Shown one piece after another: positions 35,943 to 45,642 of a DNA stretch of 64,000 nucleotides. The translations under genes were made by a program, and so were the position numbers. Position 1 is the first letter of the stretch, and every line of letters begins with the position of its first letter. The notes below the pieces were generated by a model, which worked only from the letters and a program-made list of their open reading frames with translations, was not told the origin of the DNA and made no database searches. Source of the stretch: JAICXG01 sp963801255 (GTDB taxonomy: Bacteria; Verrucomicrobiota; Verrucomicrobiia; Chthoniobacterales; UBA10450). The stretch covers positions 372,001-436,000 of the forward strand of contig CAWDEC010000008.1 of NCBI GenBank assembly GCA_963801255.1, read 5' to 3'.

Positions 35943-37166
35943 CTAGCCTTTGCTCTGCGAAACTACTTCGTTCAGCTTAAAGATCGGCAGGAACATCGCG
36001 ATCACGATTCCGCCAACGATCACGCCGAGAAAAACGATCAGCATCGGCTCGATCAGCGAGGTGAGCGCGTCGAGCAGGGCTTCGATTTCTTCGTCCCAGA
36101 AATCGGCCATCTTTTCCAACATCGTGTCGATGCGGCCCGTGGATTCGCCCGCGGCCACCATGCGCAGCATCATGGGTGGGAAGATTTTCTTTTTTGAAAG
36201 CGCTACGGAAAGATTGTCGCCTTTCTCCACGTCCGAACTCACGCCTTTAATGCTTTCTTCCACCACGAAATTGCCGGAAGACCCGCCCACGATGTCGAGC
36301 ACCTCGAGGATCGGCACGCCGCTCCGAATGAGCTGTGCAAAGGTGCGCGCAAAACGCGACATCGCGATCTTATGAATGAGCGGACCGAAAACCGGTAGCT
36401 TGAGCTTCCAGCGATCGGATAGCTGGCGACCGCGCGTAGAACGCAGAAAGGTGCGCACGCCGAAAATGACTCCACCGATGCCGAGGACGAGGAAATACCA
36501 TTTCGCCCGCACGAAATCACTCAGGTCGAGAAGAAATTGGGTTGGGGGAGGCAGCTTGGCGCCGAAATCCTTGAAGATTTCCCCGAAGACCGGAACGACC
36601 CTGACGATGAGGAAAGTGGTGATGAGAAATGCAATGCAAATCACAATGACGGGATAAGTCATCGCAGATTTGATCTTCTTGCGCAGGCGCGCGCTTGATT
36701 CGAGGAATCCCGCCAGTCGGTCGAGGATGTCAGAAAGGAGACCGCCAGCCTCGCCCGCTTTCACCATGCTGACGAAGAGACGGTTAAAGACTCGCGGATG
36801 TTTGGCGATGGATTCGTGAAAGGTCTCACCGCCCTGAACGCGCGAGGTGACGTCGCTGACGACGGCGCGCAGGTTTTTTTGACGTTTGGGGTCGGCCTGT
36901 TCGTAGAGCGCAGTAAGCGCTTGAACGAGAGAGATGCCAGCCTCAATCATTGTCGCCAGCTGGCGCGTGAAAAGGACCAGGTCCGTTTCCTTGACCGACC
37001 AAACCTTATTTTTCTTTCGGGTGACAGCCGCCTTTTGTTGCAAAGAGAGAACCATGAGCCCACGGCTCATCAAACTGGTGACAGCGTTGTCCTCGTTGAT
37101 GGCGTCCTGGATACCATTTACGATATTGCCGGCGCCATCCCGGGCTTGATAGGAGAAGGTCATCAT
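35943..37166 (-). CDS. pilC: Type IV pilus/type II secretion inner-membrane protein PilC (GspF family)
   Basis: Inner-membrane platform protein of type IV pili. The 407-residue length is standard. Two GspF domains are seen: the first around LFTRQLATMIEAGISLVQAL (residue ~65), the second around FARTFAQLIRSGVPILEVLD (~270). Three membrane helices: two in the middle (IVICIAFLITTFLIVRVVPVF and VLGIGGVIF) and one near the end (MLIVFLGVIVGGIVIAMFLPIF). No pilin or PilB lies beside it, so pilus genes are scattered; pilT is 31 kb away in this window. Confidence 0.93.
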   Translation of the reverse strand: MMTFSYQARDGAGNIVNGIQDAINEDNAVTSLMSRGLMVLSLQQKAAVTRKKNKVWSVKETDLVLFTRQLATMIEAGISLVQALTALYEQADPKRQKNLRAVVSDVTSRVQGGETFHESIAKHPRVFNRLFVSMVKAGEAGGLLSDILDRLAGFLESSARLRKKIKSAMTYPVIVICIAFLITTFLIVRVVPVFGEIFKDFGAKLPPPTQFLLDLSDFVRAKWYFLVLGIGGVIFGVRTFLRSTRGRQLSDRWKLKLPVFGPLIHKIAMSRFARTFAQLIRSGVPILEVLDIVGGSSGNFVVEESIKGVSSDVEKGDNLSVALSKKKIFPPMMLRMVAAGESTGRIDTMLEKMADFWDEEIEALLDALTSLIEPMLIVFLGVIVGGIVIAMFLPIFKLNEVVSQSKG

Positions 37167-37237
37167 ATGGTTGCTATAGTATTTCTATTCGATGTAGCAG
37201 CTAAGGTGCCATTCTGGAGCCTGGAGAGTGATTAAAA

Positions 37238-37846
37238 ATGACCGCCGCCCACGAACTCCAGCAGGTGAATTCCAGCCTCTGGCTTTGGCAGGCTTACGAT
37301 CCTCAGGTGAAGTCGGATCTTTTCTCCAGCGCGCTGCTCGACACGGACGGCCTGACGCTGATTGATCCGATTCCTCTTACGCCTTCTGCGCTTACGGAGC
37401 TGACGGACAAGGCGAGGATCGCAAGGATTCTCGTGACCAACTCAAATCATTTACGCGCAGCGGTGGATTTCTCGGTGGACTTTGGCGTGCCAATATTTTT
37501 GGACGAGCAAATCAGCGAAAAGATAGCGGGAGCTGATTCAATCCTGATTGATAAATCCAGGCCAATCGCGAGCAACATTACTCCCCTTGCCATTGACGGT
37601 GCCGCTCCCGGCGAAACCGCATTTCATTTCAAGGGCGACGGGGGCACAATTGCGTTCGGCGACGCGTTGCTGCACCTCGAGCCGTATGGATTTGCCCTGC
37701 TTCCAGCCAAGTACTGTTCGGATCAAAAGGCGATGCGGCGTTCCCTTCGCCAGTTGCTCGATTGGCCGTTCGAACGGCTGCTTTTCGCTCATGGCCTGCC
37801 AATCTTGTCCGCGGCTCGTGTGAGGATGGAAGCGTTGCTGCGATGA
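37238..37846 (+). CDS. Metallo-beta-lactamase-fold-like protein
   Basis: A 202-residue protein with a good ggagag Shine-Dalgarno. The fold seems MBL-like: DTDGLTLIDPI for the opening strands, ILVTNSNHLRAAVDF in place of the usual THxHxDH, GDALLHL, and a terminal FAHGLPIL. The metal-binding histidines are mostly missing (only one His in NHL), so it is likely a degenerate or metal-free family member. Function unknown. Confidence 0.55.
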   Translation: MTAAHELQQVNSSLWLWQAYDPQVKSDLFSSALLDTDGLTLIDPIPLTPSALTELTDKARIARILVTNSNHLRAAVDFSVDFGVPIFLDEQISEKIAGADSILIDKSRPIASNITPLAIDGAAPGETAFHFKGDGGTIAFGDALLHLEPYGFALLPAKYCSDQKAMRRSLRQLLDWPFERLLFAHGLPILSAARVRMEALLR

Positions 37847-37900
37847 GATGGATTATTGACCACTCCAGAAAGGGTCGAGTTCGTTCCTGAGATTTTCCTT

Positions 37901-38776
37901 ATGGCTTCTTCGACTCCCCATGCCACGAGAGAGAGCGGTGTGATTCGCTTCCTGCGGCTGATTCGTTTTTCCCATACGATTTTCGCTCTGCCCTTTGCGC
38001 TCGGTGCGCTTTTGGTTGCGACAAACGGCAGGCCGTCCTTTCGGCTGCTGGCACTCGTTTTGACTTGTATGGTTTGTGCGCGGACCGCGGCGATGCTTTT
38101 TAATCGCGTAGTGGATTGGTCGTTGGACCAGCGAAACCCGCGTACTGCCTCGCGGCACAAATTGATCTCACGAGCGGCGGCGATTTTCGTCCTTGTCCTG
38201 AGTTCCGGGGCGTTCCTCGTCGCCGCGGCATCCATTAATCGGCTCACACTGATTCTTTCGCCGGTCGCGCTCGCACTTGTCTTTGTTTACTCGCTGACGA
38301 AACGGTTTACCGCGGCGAGCCATTTTTTCCTGGGGCTCGCCTTATCGATCGCGCCGGTCGGCGCCTGGATTGCCGCGACCGGCCAGCTCGCCCTCGCTCC
38401 GCTACTCCTCGGGGCCGGCGTCGTGGCCTGGGTCGCGGGCTTCGATGTGATTTACGCCACGCAGGACTTCGAGTTCGACCGGCGGGAAGGTTTGCATTCT
38501 CTGGTCGTTAGGCTGGGAATTGCGCGGTCACTGCGGCTGGCACAATGGCTGCATCTGGCGATGCTGCTCGCGCTCGTGACCTTCGGCTGGGCAGCGTCGT
38601 TAGGCGCGATCTATTTTGCCGGAATGCCGCTGGTCGCGGCGGCGCTTTGGTTCGAACATCGGAGCGCGGCGCGTCTCGATCTGGCGGGAATCAATCGCGC
38701 CTTTTTCCAGAGCAATGCGTTTGTCAGTGCCGTTTTTCTGACGTGCGTGTGGGGAGCAGTGGCGGCCAGCGGATGA
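37901..38776 (+). CDS. UbiA-family prenyltransferase (MqnP/UbiA type)
   Basis: Inner-membrane enzyme that joins a polyprenyl chain to an aromatic ring in quinone synthesis. From the ATG at 37901 it is 291 residues. First Asp-rich motif NRVVDWSLDQRNPRT near residue 68 and second DFEFDRREGL near residue 190 bind magnesium-pyrophosphate. About nine membrane helices. Sequence style matches the 4-hydroxybenzoate-type enzymes that serve the futalosine route to menaquinone (MqnP); no other quinone genes are adjacent, so this is inference. Confidence 0.85.
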   Translation: MASSTPHATRESGVIRFLRLIRFSHTIFALPFALGALLVATNGRPSFRLLALVLTCMVCARTAAMLFNRVVDWSLDQRNPRTASRHKLISRAAAIFVLVLSSGAFLVAAASINRLTLILSPVALALVFVYSLTKRFTAASHFFLGLALSIAPVGAWIAATGQLALAPLLLGAGVVAWVAGFDVIYATQDFEFDRREGLHSLVVRLGIARSLRLAQWLHLAMLLALVTFGWAASLGAIYFAGMPLVAAALWFEHRSAARLDLAGINRAFFQSNAFVSAVFLTCVWGAVAASG

Positions 38777-38814
38777 TGCGGCACGCTCCAGGTTGCGCGG
38801 CGCGGGCAGCGCTC

Positions 38815-39246
38815 CTACATGGCATCGAGCTGAGCAATGCGCGCCACATGCCGGCCACCCTCGAAATCCGTCGTTAGCCAGACACGAACAATCTGCAGGG
38901 CCAGGTCCTGCGAAATCATCCGTTCGCCTAACGACAGGACGTTGGCATCGTTGTGCTGACGGGAAAGCCGCGCGCTTTCCTCGTTCCAACAGAGGGCGCA
39001 GCGCACGCCGTGCACTTTGTTCGCAACCATTGCTTCGCCGTTCCCCGAGCCTCCCAGCACGATGCCGCGATCGCATTCGCCGCGGGCAACCGCTTCCGCC
39101 GCTGGCCGAATGAATTTTGGATAATCGACGGGCTGTTCGTTTGTGGTGCCGAAGTCCTCGACTTCATGGCCTAACGACTGCAGCAGCTCCTTGATTTTTT
39201 CCTTATAGCGAAAGCCGGCGTGATCGGATCCAAGAGCGATTTTCAT
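38815..39246 (-). CDS. rpiB: Ribose-5-phosphate isomerase B / RpiB-LacAB family
   Basis: Interconverts ribose 5-phosphate and ribulose 5-phosphate in the pentose phosphate pathway. I take the ATG at 39246 (MKIALGSDHAGF); a TTG/ATG extension to 39264 is unlikely. Hallmarks: GSDHAGF at residue 6, CDRGIVLGGSGNGEAM near 65 with the catalytic loop, and the HNDANVLSLGERM block near 100. Length 143 residues is typical. It is convergent with the prenyltransferase. Confidence 0.92.
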   Translation of the reverse strand: MKIALGSDHAGFRYKEKIKELLQSLGHEVEDFGTTNEQPVDYPKFIRPAAEAVARGECDRGIVLGGSGNGEAMVANKVHGVRCALCWNEESARLSRQHNDANVLSLGERMISQDLALQIVRVWLTTDFEGGRHVARIAQLDAM

Positions 39247-39354
39247 TATCTCTGTCTTAAGCAAAACCGGCCTTGGTGTCGAGCGGTCGGGGTCATCCTT
39301 TTACCAGATCCGGTCCGCGCGACGGCAAATCGCGCTTTGAGGGCGTTATCGGGC

Positions 39355-40386
39355 CTAAGCCATTCCGTTTTGGATCGTGTGCGATCGGTTACGCGGCAGG
39401 CTCTGCCAAAGAATGGCGACCAGACGCCAGGCGGAGATTGCGCCGGCGATGCAAATGCCGATCCACAACGAGACAAGGCAAAGCGCGAGGAGGCGCTGGA
39501 TTTCGAGAACGGTCTGCTGATTAAGAGGCATTCCGTTGGGCTGGCTAAGGGAGATAAGCGGCGAAGCTCCGAGCAGCGGATAAAGACATGCCAAACCGAG
39601 AAGCGACGTGATCACGGTCGTGGCCGGCGGCAGCCAGCGCCAATCGGGTTCCACGAGGTTGATCCAATGCTGGGCGAGACTGACGAACAGGATCACCAGC
39701 ACCGGGAGATAGAGCGCAGTGACAACGGGTGCGACGTACAATCGAGCTCCGCTGCTGCTCACGACGAGATAGGGAATGCTCCCGTGATTCCACCACCAAA
39801 GAATGAAGAGCGATTGGACGATAATGCCGGCGATGGAACTGGAACGTCTCACCTGTTTTGTCTGCCGCGCCGCAGCGGGCAGTTGTCGTGGATCCCAGTC
39901 TTTGCGCTCCAGAAGGCGGAAGCGATGGAGAGCAAAATCGATCGCTGCGAAAACTAGCGTCACGATGAACAGCACGGGTAAAGCGAGCAACGCGATACGG
40001 ACAAGCGCATGTCCAAGTTGGGAGAATGGTTGGCCATGCGCCTCTGTCCCAATTACCACCGCGGGCACGACGCCGGGTATGAGAAGAAGAAGGAGTGTCA
40101 CCTTGATTGCCGTCCAGTAATACGGGAAGACAAGTGGGCCGATGAGCTGTTTTCCGAAGGTGACTGTGCGCGAGTCTTGCTGGTAGCGGGAAGCAACCAG
40201 AATCGGCGCGCCGTGTTCCTTCAGGATGGAGGCGATTTCATCTTCCGTTAAGGGCCGTCCGAGAGCGGCGGCGCGATCGTCGATCTCAGCACGGAGGTTG
40301 GCTTCCAGCTCGGCGGCGATATCCGCGCACTGCTTTTTCGGGAGCCAGAATTTGATAGCGGTCAGGTAGCGATCAAGGAGTTGCAT
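39355..40386 (-). CDS. HAAS-domain multi-pass membrane protein
   Basis: A 343-residue protein. The first ~75 residues form a helical HAAS-like domain (LLDRYLTAIKFWLP, then IAAELEANLRAEIDDRAAALG and EDEIASILKEHGAP), known to pair with PadR regulators. The rest has about seven membrane helices. It lies 43 bases after the PadR gene, so the regulator and the membrane protein form an operon; a copy of the dispersed 8-mer (40411) is in the gap. Likely a stress-linked membrane sensor/effector. Confidence 0.8.
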   Translation of the reverse strand: MQLLDRYLTAIKFWLPKKQCADIAAELEANLRAEIDDRAAALGRPLTEDEIASILKEHGAPILVASRYQQDSRTVTFGKQLIGPLVFPYYWTAIKVTLLLLLIPGVVPAVVIGTEAHGQPFSQLGHALVRIALLALPVLFIVTLVFAAIDFALHRFRLLERKDWDPRQLPAAARQTKQVRRSSSIAGIIVQSLFILWWWNHGSIPYLVVSSSGARLYVAPVVTALYLPVLVILFVSLAQHWINLVEPDWRWLPPATTVITSLLGLACLYPLLGASPLISLSQPNGMPLNQQTVLEIQRLLALCLVSLWIGICIAGAISAWRLVAILWQSLPRNRSHTIQNGMA

Positions 40387-40429
40387 AGTTGGTTTCGTGT
40401 TCGGTTTATTCGTTAGGCAAGGCAGCAGG

Positions 40430-40768
40430 CTAAATGATGCGGGTAAGCGAAGAGTTGATCTTCTCCAGTTCGGCGAGGAGTTGTTTGAGAATGGAGCGTC
40501 CTTCCCTCGAGAGTTTGTAGAAGCGTTTTTGGCGGTGGTTTTCCTCGCGCCACTCGCTCTCCAGAAGTCCCTGGGTTTCGAGGCGGCGGAGGAGGGGATA
40601 AAGAGTTCCTTCTTCGATTTCGATGCCGAGGTTGGCGAGATCTTTGCGCAAGGTATAGCCGTAATGCTCGCGCCGTAGCTGGGCGAGGACGGCGACGATG
40701 AGCAAGCCGCGTCGCAGCTCGAGGCGCAGGCTGCTGAAAAGATCGGAGCTAAAGTCGGTGTCTACCAT
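40430..40768 (-). CDS. PadR-family transcriptional regulator
   Basis: A 112-residue winged-helix repressor. Signature: LRRGLLIVAVLAQLRREHYGYTL, then IEEGTLYPLLRRLETQGLL (recognition helix) and RFYKLSREGRSIL for the wing. A two-helix dimerisation tail follows. The gene starts 10 bases from a pair of ATGT-ACAT operators, which suggests autoregulation. Confidence 0.92.
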   Translation of the reverse strand: MVDTDFSSDLFSSLRLELRRGLLIVAVLAQLRREHYGYTLRKDLANLGIEIEEGTLYPLLRRLETQGLLESEWREENHRQKRFYKLSREGRSILKQLLAELEKINSSLTRII

Positions 40769-40777
40769 GCGAAATAC

Positions 40778-40805
40778 ACTATGTGATACATAGTATGTGA
40801 AACAT
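40778..40805. promoter_or_regulatory. Tandem PadR-type operators
   Basis: ACTATGTGATACATAGT (40778-40794) is a perfect palindrome around GAT; it is followed at once by ATGTGAAACAT (40795-40805), a second ATGT-N3-ACAT site. Known PadR sites have ATGT/ACAT half-sites. Both lie just before the PadR start and between divergent genes. Confidence 0.7.
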
Positions 40806-40894
40806 GGTATGGATTGTCAAAAGGAATTTTTTGCCCGAAAACGCACCCAAGATTCCGGGTTGCCTTCGTCGTTTTCTCACGCGATGGCGTTGGG

Positions 40895-42385
40895 ATGATT
40901 TCGATCTCGCGTCCGTTTTACATTGTCGCCGTCCTCCTCGTTTCTCTCCGCCTTTGCGCCGCTGAGAATGACTTCTCGGAAATCAAGACGCAGGTAACAA
41001 AACAACACGACGAGGCCATCAAACGTCTTCAGGATTGGATCGGGCAAGTCTCGATCGCGGCCGAGAATCGTGGCTATCCCGACGGAGCGGATTACATGAT
41101 CAATCTCCTAAAGGATGCCGGCTTCCAGCGCGCGGAGCGGGTCGAGACCGATGGCAAACCGGGCGTCTTCGCCACTCTCGATGCCGGCGCTCCAAAAACC
41201 GTCGGCCTCTATTTCATGTATGACGTGAAGCAGTTCGACCCGAAGGAATGGTCTTCGCCACCGACCGAAGCGAAGATCGTCGACAAGCCTGGCTTGGGAA
41301 AAGTGTTGATTGGTCGCGGCGCGGTCAATCAAAAGGGACCGGAAGCGACTTTTCTCGAGGCACTCCATGCGATCAAGGACGCGGGTCGCAAGCTGCCGGT
41401 TAACCTGATTTTCGTCGCGGAAGGAGAAGAGGAAATTGGTTCGCCTCATTTTCCGCAAGTCGTGCATAAGCCGGAGGTCGAGGAAGCGCTGAAGAAATGC
41501 AGCGGAATCTTCATGCCCTTTGCCAGCCAGGACTTGACCGGCATGGTCACCATCTCGTTAGGCGCAAAGGGCGTGATCGAAGTCGAGCTGACTTCGAACG
41601 GCGAGAAGTGGGGTCGCGGCCCGCTGAAAGACATTCATTCCTCCAACAAGGCGCGCGTGGACAGCCCGGTCTGGCACTTGATCAAGGCACTCGGCACGCT
41701 CGTGAACGAGGATGGAAGCGAACCCGCCATCGAAGGCCTGACGAAAGATGTTCGTCCGCTTACGGCGCAGGAACAGCAGCTGGTCGACGGCGCTGCCAAG
41801 CGTCTGGACGAGGAGGAAGCGAAGAAAATCATGGGAGTGAAAAAATGGGTGCGCGATATCACGTGGAAGCAGGCTTTGCAGCGCATGTCCGACGAGCCAA
41901 CGGTGAACATCGAGGGCATTATTGGCGGCTATACCGGCCCGGGTGGCAAAACGATTTTGCCGCATCAGGCGATTGCCAAACTGGACCTCCGCCTTGTGCC
42001 TAACCAAACCGCGGAGGGTGCTCTTTCCGCTTTGAAGGCTCATCTGGCCAAACACGGCTACGGCGACATCGATGTGAATATGACCGGGGGCTACGACCCG
42101 AATACGACGCCGGCCGATTCCCCGATCATCAAAGCAGAGGAAGCGGTTTACAACAGCCACGGTATTGATCCGGTCGTGCTTCCACGACTGGGCGGTTCGT
42201 GGCCGGGTTATGTTTTCACCAATCCGCCTCTGAGTCTGGGGGCGGGACATTTTGGGTTAGGGCACGGCAGCGGCGCACATGCCCCGGATGAGTATTACCT
42301 GATTGAATCATCGAACTCAAAGATCGCCGGGTTTGATGACTCCGTGATGTCCTACGTCGAATTTCTTTACCAACTCGCCAAGTAA
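40895..42385 (+). CDS. M20-family peptidase, exported
   Basis: A metallopeptidase of the M20/CPDase type. From the ATG at 40895 it is 496 residues with a signal peptide (FYIVAVLLVSLRLCAAEN). Zinc/active-site segments: YFMYDVKQFDP (usually HxD; here YDV replaces HDV), RGAVNQKGPEATFLEAL, and VAEGEEEIGSPHF with the catalytic Glu pair, then a terminal HGSGAHAPDEYYLIES with the last His. The first metal His is replaced by Tyr in YFMYDV, which may weaken activity. Substrate is unknown. Confidence 0.85.
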   Translation: MISISRPFYIVAVLLVSLRLCAAENDFSEIKTQVTKQHDEAIKRLQDWIGQVSIAAENRGYPDGADYMINLLKDAGFQRAERVETDGKPGVFATLDAGAPKTVGLYFMYDVKQFDPKEWSSPPTEAKIVDKPGLGKVLIGRGAVNQKGPEATFLEALHAIKDAGRKLPVNLIFVAEGEEEIGSPHFPQVVHKPEVEEALKKCSGIFMPFASQDLTGMVTISLGAKGVIEVELTSNGEKWGRGPLKDIHSSNKARVDSPVWHLIKALGTLVNEDGSEPAIEGLTKDVRPLTAQEQQLVDGAAKRLDEEEAKKIMGVKKWVRDITWKQALQRMSDEPTVNIEGIIGGYTGPGGKTILPHQAIAKLDLRLVPNQTAEGALSALKAHLAKHGYGDIDVNMTGGYDPNTTPADSPIIKAEEAVYNSHGIDPVVLPRLGGSWPGYVFTNPPLSLGAGHFGLGHGSGAHAPDEYYLIESSNSKIAGFDDSVMSYVEFLYQLAK

Positions 42386-42387
42386 GG

Positions 42388-42423
42388 GCGCGATGAAGGG
42401 GACTAGCAGGCCCCATTTCGCGC
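42388..42423 (+). terminator. Stem-loop after the M20 peptidase
   Basis: GCGCGA...GGGG pairs with CCCC...TCGCGC across a 9-base loop, with a small internal mismatch, just after the stop at 42385. No T-run; a weak or rho-dependent terminator is possible. Confidence 0.4.
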
Positions 42424-42553
42424 ATCTTCCAGTTCGCGGTGTAACACGGGATCCATTTCGTTGAGAGGTCATAGCGGCTCTTCGTCTCGTTAGAGTGTGC
42501 GGTGGCTTTGTCTTGAGCGCTGCGTAATTGGCGGCGCGGCGAGAAGCTTCCCT

Positions 42554-42604
42554 TTGACAGTCTAGGCAACGGGGTCGATAATCCGTTCACCCAGACAGTC
42601 TGGG
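42554..42604 (+). promoter_or_regulatory. Sigma70 promoter with overlapping palindromic operator for the PadR-permease operon
   Basis: A -35 TTGACA (42554-42559), 17-base spacer and -10 GATAAT (42577-42582) are near consensus. The +1 region carries the palindrome CCCAGACAGTCTGGG (42590-42604). The -35 itself starts a second GACAGTCT half-site, so the same core lies at 42556 and 42595. A repressor here would block the promoter; the adjacent PadR gene (start 42616) is the obvious candidate. Confidence 0.75.
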
Positions 42605-42615
42605 CATAACCCATT

Positions 42616-42948
42616 ATGGCAAAAGAAAAACCCGACCTCTTGTACGGAACATTGGACATGCTGATTCTCCGGGCGCTACAGGCTGACGAGCGTCATGGCC
42701 TGGCTATCGCTGACCGAATTCACCAGATTTCACAGGATGCCCTGCACGTGGAACAAGGTTCACTTTATCCCGCGCTTTATCGACTGGAGGCGCGCGGATG
42801 GATCAAAGCCGAATGGGGGTTTTCGGATAACAATCGCAAAGCGCGTTTCTATCGCCTGACGGCGGCGGGGCGCAAACAGCTCGAGGCAGAAAAAGAGCAT
42901 TGGTCGCGCATCTCTGCCGGGATTAACCGCGTTCTTTCCTACGCCTAA
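42616..42948 (+). CDS. PadR-family transcriptional regulator
   Basis: A 110-residue winged-helix protein. Signature LLYGTLDMLILRALQADERHGLAIA, VEQGSLYPALYRLEARGWI, and KARFYRLTAAGRKQLEAE. It precedes an ABC-type permease by 11 bases, the usual PadR/ADOP arrangement in Acidobacteria and Verrucomicrobia. A clear promoter and operator lie just upstream. Confidence 0.93.
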   Translation: MAKEKPDLLYGTLDMLILRALQADERHGLAIADRIHQISQDALHVEQGSLYPALYRLEARGWIKAEWGFSDNNRKARFYRLTAAGRKQLEAEKEHWSRISAGINRVLSYA

Positions 42949-42959
42949 GGATAGCCGCG

Positions 42960-45609
42960 ATGAATGCGTTACGAAGTCTCTGGCATCGTCTGGGCGCGCT
43001 CCTGCACAGGAAACAAAGCGACGAGGAAATGAATCGCGAGATTGAACAACATCTTGCTGGCCTGACAAGTCGATACGAAGCGGAGGGAATGTCGCCTGAG
43101 CAAGCGCGCCAGGTGGCACTGCAGGAGTTTGGCGGCGTCGAGCAGATAAAAGAGCGGGCACGGGCGGAGCGCGTGTGGATGTGGCCGGTAGAATTCAGCC
43201 GCGACCTGCGTTACGCGCTGCGCATGCTGGCCAAAAACCCCGGTTTTACATTTGTCGCCGTCATGGCGCTGGCTTTGGGGATAGGTGCCAACAGCGCCAT
43301 CTTTAGCGTCATCGATGCGGTCCTCCTGCGTCCGCTGCCCTATAAGAACGCAGCTCAACTTGTTACGGTGTGGGAAGAAGCGAAAAAACTCGGCTTCCCT
43401 TTTAACACGCCTTCCCCAGCCAACTTCCTCGACTGGCGCGAACAGAATAGCGTCTTCTCCGGCATGGCCGCGACGGCCGATAAGAGTTTCAATCTCACCG
43501 GCCGCGGCGAACCGGAACGGCTCGATGGTGAACGGGTTTCGGCCAATCTCTTTCCATTGTTAGGCGCGGAGCCATTTCTCGGCCGCTCGTTTTTGCCGGA
43601 AGAAGATGCGCCCGGGAAAGGCGATGCCGTCGTTCTGAGTTATGGGTTGTGGCAACGCCGCTTTGGCGCCGCGAGTGATATTATCGGGAAACCGATTGTC
43701 CTGAATGGCGCGAGTTATCGCGTGGTCGGGGTGATGCCAAGAGACTTTGTTCTTCCCGGGCATAAGGACCAGCTTTGGGTTCCGCTTGCCTTTGACTCGA
43801 AAGAGGCCGCCAGCCGGGGCAATCATTATCTTCGGGTTATCGCGCGCCTCAAACCGGGTGTGAGCATGGAAGCCGCGCGCTCACAAATGTCGACCATCGC
43901 TGCCCGTCTCGCCCAACAGTACCCGGAATTTAACTCCCAGGTTGGAAGTGTCATTCGTTCAATGCGGGAAGAAGTTGTGGGAGATGTCCGTCCCGCGCTC
44001 CTTGTCTTGTTAGGCGCGGTCGGTTGCGTCCTGCTCATCGCCTGCGCCAACGTCGCCAATCTCCTGCTAGCCCGCGCTGCGGTGCGACAAAAGGAAATCG
44101 CGCTCCGTCTCGCGCTCGGCGCGGGCCGCTCGCGTCTCGTCAGGCAATTTCTCACCGAAAGTCTCCTTCTGGGCACACTCGGTGGTGTTTTCGGCTTGTT
44201 GCTCGCCGGCTTCGGCCTGGAAGTGCTAAGACGCTTTATTCCAAATGCCATCCCGCATCCGGAAGCGATCGGAATCGATCTGCGCGTCTTTCTCTTCGCT
44301 ATCCTGATTTCCGCTCTGACTGCGCTCGCCTTTGGTCTCGTGCCTGCGATGCAGGCTTTGCGCTTCGATTTGAACGCGACCCTGAAGGAGGGCGGCCGTG
44401 ACTCCAGTTCGGGCGCTGGCCGTCAGCGCTTGCGCAGCATGCTGATTGTAGGCGAGATCGCGATTTCCTTCGTCCTGCTCATTGGCGCTGGTCTTCTCAT
44501 CAACAGCTTCCTGCACCTGCGCAATCTTGATCCCGGCTTTCGACTCGGAAAATCTACTCGCCATGAAAGTGGATTTGCCAGAGCTGAAGTATTCCGATCC
44601 AGCGCGGCGTTCGACATTCTACGAAGAGTTACTGCGTCGGGTGAGAGAGTTACCCGGTGTTAGCGCCGCGGCGGTCGCGAGCAATCTTCCGCTGACTTAC
44701 GACGGTGATTCGATTGATATCTCCGTCGAAGGGCAGCCCGATCCACCGCCTAACGAGCGACCGAGTGTCATTACCCGCGTCGTTAGTCCGGGTTACTTTG
44801 AGACCATGGGCATTCCGCTCGTGCGGGGTCATGAGTTCACGGCAAAGGATAACGAAAAGACGGTGCCAGGTGTCGTTATTAGTGAGAAGACAGCGCGCTA
44901 TTTTTGGCCAAATGAAAACCCGCTCGGCAAGCGGCTCAAGCCGGGCTCTTCCACATCGTCGAGTCGCTGGCGCCAGGTAATCGGAATCGTCAAGGACGTC
45001 CGGCAAAACGACTTCGTTGCTGATCCCGGCTTGCAAATCTATTTGGCCTATCGACAGGTAGACGCCTTTCCGCCCAATGCTCTCGTTCTTCGCACGACTG
45101 TTGATCCAATGAGTCTTGGACCCGCCGTGCGGCGGGTCGTCCAGGAGGTGGATAAGGATCAGCCAGTCTCAGATATCCGTACCATGAGTGAGATCGTATC
45201 CGCCGCGGTCGCCCGGCAGCGTTTCAGCATGCTCTTGCTAGGCATCTTCGCCGCTGTCGCGCTGACTCTCGCCGGCATCGGAATTTATGGTGTCATGAGT
45301 TACTCGGTCGCGCAACGGACGCGCGAAATCGGTATCCGAATGGCTCTTGGCGCCCAGAAAAGCGATGTCCTTAAGATGACTATCGGGCAAGGACTCCAGC
45401 TGGTGATCGTCGGCGTAGTTATTGGTCTGGCTGCCGCGTTGGTTCTGACTCGAGTGATGTCCAGCTTGCTTTTTGGAGTTAGCGCAACCGATCCCACGAC
45501 ATTCGTGACCATTTCGCTCATCCTTCTGAGTGTGGCCCTGACTGCCAGCTACGTTCCGGCGTTGCGCTCCATGAAGGTCGATCCGGTAATTGCCCTACGC
45601 TATCAATAG
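42960..45609 (+). pseudogene. MacB/FtsX-like ABC permease of the ADOP group (frameshifted)
   Basis: Inner-membrane permease of the macrolide-exporter-like family. The N-terminal HAAS-like helical region (REIEQHLAGLTSRYEAEGM, ARQVALQEFGG) is followed by a MacB periplasmic domain and FtsX domains. The frame breaks at about 44538: LDPGF ends one frame and DSENLLAMKVDLPELKYS continues in another. Removing one T from the TTT at 44538-44540 restores it. The remainder is intact to the last membrane segment (RSMKVDPVIALRYQ). The repaired length is about 880 residues, standard for the group. It sits 11 bases after PadR and probably is repressed by it. Confidence 0.85.
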
Positions 45610-45625
45610 AAGTCTGTGCTTTTCA

Positions 45626-45642
45626 GCCGTTATGATAACGGC
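45626..45642. terminator. Perfect palindrome after the permease operon
   Basis: GCCGTTATGATAACGGC is a perfect 17-base palindrome with a single central base, 17 bases after the permease stop. It could act as terminator or protein site. Confidence 0.4.
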
